Source: CAYMLQ01 sp964390795
GTDB lineage: Bacteria; Verrucomicrobiota; Kiritimatiellia; RFP12; UBA1067
Length of the DNA stretch: 5,237 bases
Assembly: GCA_964390795.1 (NCBI GenBank)
Contig: CAYMLQ010000391.1
Span: 1 to 5,237, forward strand
Direction: 5' to 3'
In this document: in pieces, positions 1 through 5,136 of the stretch
Position numbering within the stretch: position 1 is the stretch's first letter
Layout: every line of letters starts with the position of its first letter
Program-made: the position numbers and the translations under genes
The notes under the pieces: model-generated
The model's database searches: none
The model's input: the letters and a program-made list of their open reading frames with translations, nothing else
What the model was told of the DNA's origin: nothing

Positions 1-142
1 AAGTTCCGGTCCAGATCAATCGACAGAATGAAGAATTTAGATGCGTTTGCCCTGCGGGCTTTACTTTGCGAGGTTGTTCGGGCATCATTGGAAACCATGA
101 GATGCTCGCTCGGTTCGGGCATCGGCTGTGGAGGTACTCACG
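1..142. other. Upstream region of the fucosidase gene, no convincing gene
   Basis: I see no gene here that I can support. One plus-strand frame is open from the window edge to a TGA at 144-146 that overlaps the fucosidase ATG. Another ends at a TGA at 29-31. Either could be the tail of an upstream gene, but the readable peptides resemble no family I know and the wobble-position GC is mixed, unlike the strongly GC-ending codons of the neighbouring genes. The stretch includes an exact 11-bp direct repeat (GTTCGGGCATC at 76-86 and 113-123) and the fucosidase ribosome binding site. I could not pick out a convincing -35/-10 pair. Confidence 0.4.
130..134 (+). promoter_or_regulatory. Ribosome binding site of the fucosidase gene
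   Basis: GGAGG lies 8 nt before the ATG at 143. It decides the start. A GTG at 128 in the same frame would place the Shine-Dalgarno sequence inside the coding region and add five residues in front of the twin-arginine motif. Confidence 0.75.
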
Positions 143-1543
143 ATGAACAGACGCGCGTTCTTGCAGGCTGCGGGAGCCCTTCCCGCGCTAGGTTGGCTGT
201 CCGGGATTCCGCTTGCCTCTGTGGCAGCCGCGCCCGCCGGAGGAGTGTCGCCCGCGTCCGTCTTGGCCCCGCGCTTCGGGGACGGACGCGACTGGTGGTT
301 CCAGCGCCGCTTCGGGATGTTTGTCCACTGGGGACTCTATTCCATCAACGCGTGGCACGAGCAAGACCAGTGGCGGCGGCGCATCCCGCGTGCGGAGTAC
401 GCGAAATTGGCGCAGAAGTGGAATCCGGTGAAGTTCGACCCCGACGCGTGGATCGACCTCGCCGAGGCGGCGGGCATGGGGTATATCTGCCTGACTACCA
501 AACACCATGACGGCTTCTGTCTGTTCGAGTCCAAGCAGACCGATTATCACTCGGTGAACACGCCCTATGGCAAAGATGTTGTCAGGTTGCTCGCGGACGC
601 CTGCCACCGCCGTAAGTTTCCTCTCTGTCTCTATTACTCGATCGCGGATTGGCATCATCCGGCCTATCCGAACCAGGGGCGCCACCACGAGCTGCCCGCA
701 CAGCCGGGCGACCAGCCCGACCTGAAGCGGTACACGGAATATGTGCGGGCGCAGGTTCGCGAACTCTGCACGAACTACGGCGAGATTCACGGCATCTGGT
801 GGGACATGAACGTGGACAAGCTTGAGGACCCGTCCATCAGCGCGATGATCCGCCAGTTGCAGCCGAACGCGGTGATCAACGACCGCGGCTATGATCCGGG
901 CGACTTCGGCACGCCGGAACGCGACTACGGCAAGGACGGCGAGGCGCTGCTCTCCTTCGCGAAACGCACGGAGGCATGTCAGTCCGTGGGCACGGAGAGC
1001 TGGGGGTATCGCGCGGATGAGGACTACTATGCCGATCGGCACCTGATCCGCAGCATCGATAAGTACCTCGCGCGCGACGCAAACTACCTGCTCAATGTGG
1101 GCCCGAAGCCGGACGGCACGATCGCGGACGGGTCGGCCGCGATCCTCAAACGTATCGGAGGGTGGTATCGTGCGGTGCGAGAGTCGGTCGTCGATGTGGT
1201 GCCCGCGTCGGACCTGACCAAGAACCGGGATGTCCTGCTGACGCGCAAAGGAACCACGCTGTACGTTCACCTGTACAAGGATCCGATTGCGGACGCGCTG
1301 AAACTGCCGCCGTTCGACGTGCTTCCGCGCAAAGCGACTCTTCTGAACACCGGCGCACCGCTTGTCTGTTCAGTGGAGCTGACGCCCCGCGATCATGTGG
1401 AGCAGAAGAGTTTCCTGCGGGTGCGTGGGATTCCGGTGAACGAGCTAGCCAACACCGTCCCGGTGCTCAAGCTGGAGTTTGACACGTTGCCCGAGCCGGC
1501 CTCCGCTCGCGCCGTCGCCGACCCTGATCTCATGCAGCGCTGA
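143..1543 (+). CDS. Tat-exported alpha-L-fucosidase, glycoside hydrolase family 29
   Basis: This 466-residue protein is predicted to hydrolyse terminal alpha-L-fucose from glycans outside the cytoplasm with a retaining mechanism. The N-terminus, MNRRAFLQAAGALPALG, has a twin-arginine motif (RRAFLQ), a hydrophobic stretch and an Ala-rich end near residue 30, so export by the Tat pathway is likely. The catalytic domain covers about residues 50-350 and shows GH29 landmarks: FGMFVHWGLYS (57-67), TKHHDGF (119-125), IWWD (218-221) and SWGY (286-289). Asp221 is the expected nucleophile. The acid/base is probably Glu259 in TPE, though Glu277 is a nearby alternative. Residues 360-450 fit the small C-terminal beta-sandwich of the family. 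The length is normal and no extra carbohydrate-binding module is present. The gene converges on mtnP. The GH29 assignment is firm; the actual linkage or glycan cannot be read from sequence. Confidence 0.93.
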   Translation: MNRRAFLQAAGALPALGWLSGIPLASVAAAPAGGVSPASVLAPRFGDGRDWWFQRRFGMFVHWGLYSINAWHEQDQWRRRIPRAEYAKLAQKWNPVKFDPDAWIDLAEAAGMGYICLTTKHHDGFCLFESKQTDYHSVNTPYGKDVVRLLADACHRRKFPLCLYYSIADWHHPAYPNQGRHHELPAQPGDQPDLKRYTEYVRAQVRELCTNYGEIHGIWWDMNVDKLEDPSISAMIRQLQPNAVINDRGYDPGDFGTPERDYGKDGEALLSFAKRTEACQSVGTESWGYRADEDYYADRHLIRSIDKYLARDANYLLNVGPKPDGTIADGSAAILKRIGGWYRAVRESVVDVVPASDLTKNRDVLLTRKGTTLYVHLYKDPIADALKLPPFDVLPRKATLLNTGAPLVCSVELTPRDHVEQKSFLRVRGIPVNELANTVPVLKLEFDTLPEPASARAVADPDLMQR

Positions 1544-1544
1544 C

Positions 1545-1568
1545 TCTCACACCTCTGGAGGTGTGAGA
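1545..1568. terminator. Perfect inverted repeat between convergent genes, possible bidirectional terminator
   Basis: The arms 1545-1555 and 1558-1568 are exact complements of 11 bp around a 2-nt centre; as RNA this is about a 9-10 bp stem with a small loop. It starts 1 nt after the fucosidase stop and lies 36 nt beyond the mtnP stop, where a shared terminator for convergent genes is expected. Neither strand has a T-run directly after the stem, so it is not a classical intrinsic terminator. It could instead be an RNA 3'-end stabilising hairpin. Confidence 0.5.
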
Positions 1569-1603
1569 ATGCGTTGCCTGCGGTTTTCACCATGTGATTG
1601 CGC

Positions 1604-2350
1604 CTATTTCACCTCGGGAATGACATGCAGTAACAGGTTGGTGACCTTCTCGGCGTTCTTCTTGAACACCGTGAGAATCGCGTCCCACGTGACCGGATCC
1701 TCATCCGTTTTCCAGCAGTCGTAGTCGGTGCTCATGGCCACCGCAGCATAGGGGATGCCCGCTTCGTTGGCCAAGATCGCTTCAACCGCGATGGACATGT
1801 TGATGATGTCGGCGCCCCATAGGCGGAACATGCGCGACTCGGCGCGGGTGGAAAAACGCGGGCCTTCGATGGTGACCACCGTTCCCGTTTTGTGATGCGC
1901 GTAGCCGAGCAGCTCGCACTTTGAGATCAACAGGTTGCGGAGCGCGGCGTCGAACGGGTCCGCCATCGGCGTGTGCATCGGCGCGTGCGGTTCAAAGGCT
2001 TCGTGGAAGGTCAGGTTGCGCTGCCTGGTGAAATCGATGAACTGATCGACGATCACCAGGTCGCCCCGTCCGATCTCTTCGCGGAGCGAGCCCACGGCGG
2101 TCGTCGCAAGGATATGCGTGCAGCCCGCCTGCTTAAGCGCGTGAATGTTGGCGCGATAGTTGACCTGCGTCGGGGGGATCGTGTGCTCGCGACCGTGGCG
2201 GGCGAGCAGAACCACGGGCACGCCGCCGACGGTGCCGTGTTTCAGCAAGGACGAAGGCGCTCCATAGGGCGTGATGGCCGCTTCATCACGGGGGTCTTCA
2301 AAGATGTCGGGGTTGTCCAGCCCTGATCCGCCGATGATTCCGATTTTCAT
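1604..2350 (-). CDS. mtnP: S-methyl-5'-thioadenosine phosphorylase
   Basis: This 248-residue cytoplasmic enzyme of the PNP/MTAP family splits 5'-methylthioadenosine with phosphate into adenine and 5-methylthioribose-1-phosphate. Relatives also accept 5'-deoxyadenosine. The phosphate-binding N-terminus IGIIGGSGLDNP is present, as are LLARHGREHTIPP (48-60), VNYRANIHALK (63-73), TTAVGSLREEI (83-93), DQFIDFT (102-108) and VTIEGPRFSTRAES (159-172). The STDYDCW motif (207-213) carries the two Asp residues (209, 211) that select adenine over guanine or hypoxanthine. The length is slightly shorter than the roughly 280 residues of the human enzyme. The motif NMTTVPE of many relatives reads NMSIAVE here (184-190). 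The start overlaps the stop of the upstream mtnA fusion (ATGA), and an AAAGGAG ribosome binding site ends 7 nt before it, so the two genes are almost certainly co-transcribed and translationally coupled. Confidence 0.95.
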   Translation of the reverse strand: MKIGIIGGSGLDNPDIFEDPRDEAAITPYGAPSSLLKHGTVGGVPVVLLARHGREHTIPPTQVNYRANIHALKQAGCTHILATTAVGSLREEIGRGDLVIVDQFIDFTRQRNLTFHEAFEPHAPMHTPMADPFDAALRNLLISKCELLGYAHHKTGTVVTIEGPRFSTRAESRMFRLWGADIINMSIAVEAILANEAGIPYAAVAMSTDYDCWKTDEDPVTWDAILTVFKKNAEKVTNLLLHVIPEVK

Positions 2351-4062
2351 TCCCGCGCTCCTTTCGCATAGACCGATTGAACCAGCGCAAGTGCCTCTTC
2401 GACCGACTCGCCGTAAGCGATGATCCCTTGGTCATGGCCGGCGGTCACGAAAATGCCCTCCGTTGCGCCGAGCGAGAGAACCAGGGCTTCGATGGCCCGC
2501 GCCAGTTCCGGCGTTCCGTAGGGTATGGCCGGATCTGTTTCCGGATAACGCTCGGCACGCATGAGGTCAAAGAGCCGCCGGCTGTGAATATGGATGACCG
2601 CGTTAACCGCCGGAAGCGCCTGGTAAATGGCACCGTGACTCATCGACTCCGAGGACGCGTCGATTGTGCCGGCGGAGCGCACGCTGTTCCGGTCCAGGTC
2701 AAAAGACTCCACCCGCGCATAGTGGTCTTTTGTCAGCGTGCGGACGCCGCCGGTGGCGCTTCCCGAAATGATGAACTGCGACTCCTTCACGCGGAGGCTC
2801 ACGTTGCCGTAGCCGATCCCGTCCGGGTACATGCCCAGCAGCTTCAGGTCGAACAGTTCCGTGCGGCAGCGGTTGAGCGCGTCAAAGCCCGCATGATCGG
2901 GAATGGCGCCTTCGACGCGCTGCGCCCGGTATTTGATGTAGCCTTCGGTATGCATAACGTTTTTCTCCGGGAACAGGCTGAGGATTCCTTCTTCGGAAGC
3001 CTCGCAGAGGCCGCGCTCGCAGATCAATTTTGTGATGAGCCGGGCCGGTGTGACATCGAAGCCCCAGTTGCGCGCCGGGGTCGAGTCGGGACAGAGCTGT
3101 ACGGTCGCGATTTTTCCGTCTGCGGTTTTCCCGGTCATGAAACGCACCTCGCCGGCGTCGCGTTCTTCGATCGGGATGTTCTTCACGCCGTCAACCAGTT
3201 CGAAATCAAAGGTCGAGGAGGGGAGCGCCACATAGAAAGGAACCTGGTTGTCTTGGGCTGCGACCGCCTTGAGGTAGGTGCCGATCTTGTTCGCCACGTC
3301 GCCGTTGCGGCTCACCCGGTCGGTGCCGGTGAGCACCAGATCGACCCTGCCGTGCTGCATGAGGTGCCCGCCGGCGTTATCCGGAATCAGATCGTGGGGC
3401 ACGCCGTGCTGGCCCAGCTCCCACGCCGTGAGGCTCGCTCCCTGATTGCGGGGGCGGGTCTCGTCAACCCAGACGTGGAGCTTGACGCCCGCGTCGAACG
3501 CGGCGTAGATCGGCGCCGTGGCTGAGCCGTAATCGACAAAGGCGAGCCAGCCGGCGTTGCAGTGGGTCAGAATGTGAACCGTTCCGCCCTGCTTCTGCTT
3601 GGCGATCTCCATGATCAGCGCTTTGCCGTGTTCGCCGATCCGGCGGCAAGACTCCGCATCCTCGTCGGCGATGGCGGCCGCTGTTTCAAAGGCGATGCGA
3701 ATCATCGCCGCGCGGGTGGGGCGGGAGCGGATCGCGGCGAGCTGACGGTTTACCGCCCAGGCCAGGTTCGAGGCGGTCGGGCGGGTCGCCACAAGGATTT
3801 TCGCGGCCGCTTCGATAAAGTCTAGGAAGCCTTTTTTCGGCGACGTGAGCGCGGCGACATACAGGCCGTAACCGGCGGTCGCGCCGATCAGGCCGGCCCC
3901 GCGGATGGTCATGTCCTTGATTGCCGCGCGGAAGTCCTCGACCGTGCGAAGATCGACGATGTCAAAGGCATGGGGGAGTTTCCGCTGGTTGATCACCTGC
4001 ACGGTGGACGGGTCGTTCTCTTTAACCCAGATGGTGCGGTAGTGTTTGCCGTTAACAGTCAT
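2347..4062 (-). CDS. mtnA: Fusion of S-methyl-5-thioribose-1-phosphate isomerase (MtnA) and FucA-like class II aldolase
   Basis: This 571-residue protein contains two enzymes. Residues about 1-365 are MtnA, which isomerises 5-methylthioribose-1-phosphate to the ribulose-1-phosphate. Visible motifs are TIRGAGLIGA (52-61), RPTASNLAWAV (94-104), THCNAGWLA (166-174) with the catalytic Cys168, DETRPRNQGASLTAWEL (200-216) and GTDRVSRNGDVANKIGT (246-262) with the catalytic Asp248. Residues about 370-571 form a class II aldolase/adducin-like domain. It has GYGNVSLR (417-424), SGSATGG (433-439), ASSES (469-473), the zinc-binding HIH (491-493), PYGTPELARAI (514-524) and GHDQGIIAYG (542-551). Glu472 lies 19 residues before His491, the same spacing as Glu73/His92 in E. 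coli FucA. The domain is therefore more likely an aldolase giving dihydroxyacetone phosphate plus an aldehyde than the MtnB dehydratase, although MtnB cannot be excluded. Both catalytic centres look intact. No clear Shine-Dalgarno sequence precedes the ATG. The gene is first in an operon with mtnP. Confidence 0.9.
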   Translation of the reverse strand: MTVNGKHYRTIWVKENDPSTVQVINQRKLPHAFDIVDLRTVEDFRAAIKDMTIRGAGLIGATAGYGLYVAALTSPKKGFLDFIEAAAKILVATRPTASNLAWAVNRQLAAIRSRPTRAAMIRIAFETAAAIADEDAESCRRIGEHGKALIMEIAKQKQGGTVHILTHCNAGWLAFVDYGSATAPIYAAFDAGVKLHVWVDETRPRNQGASLTAWELGQHGVPHDLIPDNAGGHLMQHGRVDLVLTGTDRVSRNGDVANKIGTYLKAVAAQDNQVPFYVALPSSTFDFELVDGVKNIPIEERDAGEVRFMTGKTADGKIATVQLCPDSTPARNWGFDVTPARLITKLICERGLCEASEEGILSLFPEKNVMHTEGYIKYRAQRVEGAIPDHAGFDALNRCRTELFDLKLLGMYPDGIGYGNVSLRVKESQFIISGSATGGVRTLTKDHYARVESFDLDRNSVRSAGTIDASSESMSHGAIYQALPAVNAVIHIHSRRLFDLMRAERYPETDPAIPYGTPELARAIEALVLSLGATEGIFVTAGHDQGIIAYGESVEEALALVQSVYAKGARE

Positions 4063-4185
4063 GTCAATGCTGAAAAAGCTGAGCGCTCAATTGTTGCGGG
4101 TCAGGACGCCCTACAGGCTCTTCCGAGATGCAATCCAATCGTGGGAGGAATGTATCACAGCGAGGCGACCGCAGCAACTGGCAAC

Positions 4186-4217
4186 GGGTGTGATTCAACT
4201 TAGTTGAATCTGCACCC
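4186..4217. repeat. Imperfect inverted repeat (hairpin)
   Basis: The inner arms GATTCAAC (4192-4199) and GTTGAATC (4203-4210) are exact complements around a TTA loop. After a 1 x 2 nt internal mismatch, GGGTG (4186-4190) pairs with CACCC (4213-4217). Its position is 124-155 nt upstream of mtnA and just before a heptamer array. It may be an operator, a leader hairpin or the core of a repeat element. It has no T-run, so it is not an obvious terminator. Confidence 0.5.
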
Positions 4218-4220
4218 GAT

Positions 4221-4251
4221 TTAGGAGGTAGTAGTTAGGATTTAGGAGTTG
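4221..4251 (+). repeat. TTAGGAG heptamer tandem array, first copy
   Basis: The units read TTAGGAG, GTAGTAG (degenerate), TTAGGAT, TTAGGAG and a partial TTG, in strict 7-nt phase. Bases 4233-4250 are identical to 4928-4945 (AGTTAGGATTTAGGAGTT) in the second array on the other side of the secreted-protein gene. Short heptanucleotide arrays of this kind are known in intergenic DNA of other bacteria, for example the STRR sequences of cyanobacteria; their function is unclear. Confidence 0.75.
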
Positions 4252-4436
4252 CAATACCTTGAAGTCGAAGAAGCCCTGTTCTCGCTGTGCACTAAGGCAG
4301 CCTGACCCGGAGAAGGCGGAGTCGCTGAAAAAATAACGGGCGACCGGCAATAACCGGGTTAAACCTCCGTTTAATGCACTTGTTTAAGAGGCGCGGGACT
4401 CCGGACTGAGAACAGCCCCGGATGCGCCGGAAAGAC

Positions 4437-4441
4437 GGAGG
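4437..4441 (+). promoter_or_regulatory. Ribosome binding site of the WXXGXW protein gene
   Basis: GGAGG lies 4 nt before the ATG at 4446, a short but usable spacing. It favours that start over the in-frame ATG at 4422, which has no Shine-Dalgarno sequence in a good position and would put a charged stretch in front of the signal peptide. Confidence 0.6.
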
Positions 4442-4445
4442 CATC

Positions 4446-4898
4446 ATGAAGACGAGAGAGAATACGGTTTTATTCGTTCTGGTGGCACTGACAGGCCTGC
4501 TGGCGGCGGGGCCGGCGCGGGCGGACAGGTTCAGTTTCGGTTTTGGAGTCAGCAACGGCGAAGGCGGCCAGATGGCTTTCGGCGTCAGCAGCGGCGGCCA
4601 CGGGCACGAAGGGCGCTCATACCATGGGCATGGCCACGGGGACACGCGGCTGGGGTTCGGATACAGCATGTGCCCGCCCCCGGTCGTGTGCGCGCCGCGG
4701 CCGTTTTGCAGGCCTGCTCCGGTGGTCTGCCTGCCTCCTCCGGTGGTGGTCGTGCGGAGCGGCTACTGGCAGGAGCGCGACGAGCGCTACTGGGTCGAGG
4801 GGTACTGGTCCGAAACGACCGACGCCTACGGCCGGCGCTGCAGGGTGTGGCAGCCGGGGCGCTGGGAGATCCGCCGCATCCGCGAGTGGGTGCGGTAG
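4446..4898 (+). CDS. Small secreted protein with WXXGXW repeats
   Basis: This 150-residue protein has a clear Sec signal peptide: a basic start MKTR, a hydrophobic core VLFVLVALTGLLAAG and a cleavage site after ARA (24-26). The mature part has three zones. Residues 28-72 are Gly/Ser-rich with a His-rich run GHGHEGRSYHGHGHG (51-65). Residues 76-103 are Pro/Val-rich with four Cys (76, 82, 88, 95). Residues 107-150 are aromatic and basic, with WVEGYW (116-121) and WQPGRW (135-140), the pattern of the WXXGXW (YXWXXGXW-type) repeat family. Such proteins are found in envelope or periplasmic fractions, and their function is unknown. The His cluster and Cys residues might bind metal, which is speculation. 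The gene stands alone, divergent from the mtnA operon, and is bracketed by heptamer arrays in the same orientation. Confidence 0.8.
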   Translation: MKTRENTVLFVLVALTGLLAAGPARADRFSFGFGVSNGEGGQMAFGVSSGGHGHEGRSYHGHGHGDTRLGFGYSMCPPPVVCAPRPFCRPAPVVCLPPPVVVVRSGYWQERDERYWVEGYWSETTDAYGRRCRVWQPGRWEIRRIREWVR

Positions 4899-4922
4899 GG
4901 GGGAAGGAGGATCTAGGTTTTT

Positions 4923-4972
4923 TTAGGAGTTAGGATTTAGGAGTTAGGAGTTGAATGCGCAACTCCTAACTC
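4923..4972 (+). repeat. TTAGGAG heptamer array, second copy, ending in a perfect hairpin
   Basis: The units are TTAGGAG, TTAGGAT, TTAGGAG, TTAGGAG and a partial TTG (4923-4953). After a 6-nt loop, bases 4960-4972 (CAACTCCTAACTC) are the exact complement of 4941-4953, giving a 13-bp stem. A run of seven T (4918-4924) lies at the array's left edge rather than after the stem, so this is better described as a repeat with an inverted end than as a terminator of the secreted-protein gene. Confidence 0.75.
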
Positions 4973-4991
4973 GTCATTCGTCCGAAGTATC

Positions 4992-5009
4992 CAGTCATCA
5001 GTGATCAGT
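4992..5009. repeat. CAGTGAT heptamer repeat, short
   Basis: CAGTCAT, CAGTGAT and CAGT follow one another in 7-nt phase, about 2.5 units. The unit seen as GATCAGT resembles GATCGGT, the reverse complement of the ACCGATC units in the next array. The two may therefore be related sequences in opposite orientation. Confidence 0.5.
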
Positions 5010-5064
5010 TGGCTTCGCGATAAAATGGTGATGTCGCTGTATATGCGGATGTCGTTCGCATCCA

Positions 5065-5113
5065 ACCGACCACCGACCACCGACCACCGACCACCGATCA
5101 CCGATCACCGACC
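5065..5113. repeat. ACCGACC heptamer tandem array, seven units
   Basis: Seven consecutive 7-nt units are present: ACCGACC four times, ACCGATC twice, then ACCGACC. A lone extra ACCGACC follows out of phase at 5124-5130. The array lies 24-72 bp beyond the stop of the minus-strand partial gene, so it may be transcribed in its 3' region. There are no unique spacers, so it is not a CRISPR. Confidence 0.85.
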
Positions 5114-5136
5114 ATTGAAGCGCACCGACCGTCGGC

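Larger units (their letters stand above)
4063..4445. promoter_or_regulatory. Divergent intergenic region between the mtnA operon and the secreted-protein gene
   Basis: These 383 bp separate divergent starts, so they should contain promoters for both directions. I see no -35/-10 pair strong enough to call. On the minus strand the 18 nt before the mtnA ATG contain no GGAG-like sequence. The region contains a 10-bp palindrome (TGAGCGCTCA, 4080-4089), a long imperfect hairpin (4186-4217) and a heptamer array (4221-4251). Bases 4255-4430 show nothing I can identify. A minus-strand reading at 4292-4669 overlaps the secreted-protein gene and looks like a shadow. Confidence 0.5.

Noticed and set aside
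28..510. Plus-strand frame overlapping the start of the fucosidase
   Set aside because: Most of it lies inside the GH29 gene in another frame and reads as an Arg-rich shadow; the first 38 residues resemble nothing I recognise.
188..1270. Long minus-strand open frame antisense to the fucosidase
   Set aside because: It is a shadow of the GH29 gene, whose catalytic motifs are all in the plus-strand frame.
2377..3525. Long plus-strand open frame antisense to the mtnA fusion
   Set aside because: It is a GC-rich shadow. The encoded protein is rich in Arg, Val and Ala and matches no family I know, while the opposite strand carries intact MtnA and aldolase motifs.
4080..4089. TGAGCGCTCA palindrome as an operator
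   Set aside because: A perfect 10-bp palindrome is expected a few times by chance in 5 kb, so it is mentioned only as context for the mtnA leader.
4150..4185. Minus-strand promoter TTGCTG ... GATACA for the mtnA operon
   Set aside because: The spacing is only 15 nt and both boxes are poor matches, so it cannot be supported without transcript data.
4063..4220. SAM or other methionine-related riboswitch before the mtn operon
   Set aside because: I looked for the conserved SAM-riboswitch core sequences on the minus strand and saw none; a covariance-model search would settle it.
4292..4669. Minus-strand open frame opposite the WXXGXW gene
   Set aside because: It overlaps a gene with a clear signal peptide and a family motif, and its own sequence is Pro/Arg-rich and featureless.
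4874..4924. Intrinsic terminator of the WXXGXW gene
   Set aside because: An 8-bp stem with one G-U pair (4874-4881 with 4888-4895) does exist, but it lies inside the coding region and the T-run begins 22 nt after it, too far for a classical terminator.
5065..5113. CRISPR array
   Set aside because: The repeat unit is 7 nt with no spacers, and no cas genes are present.
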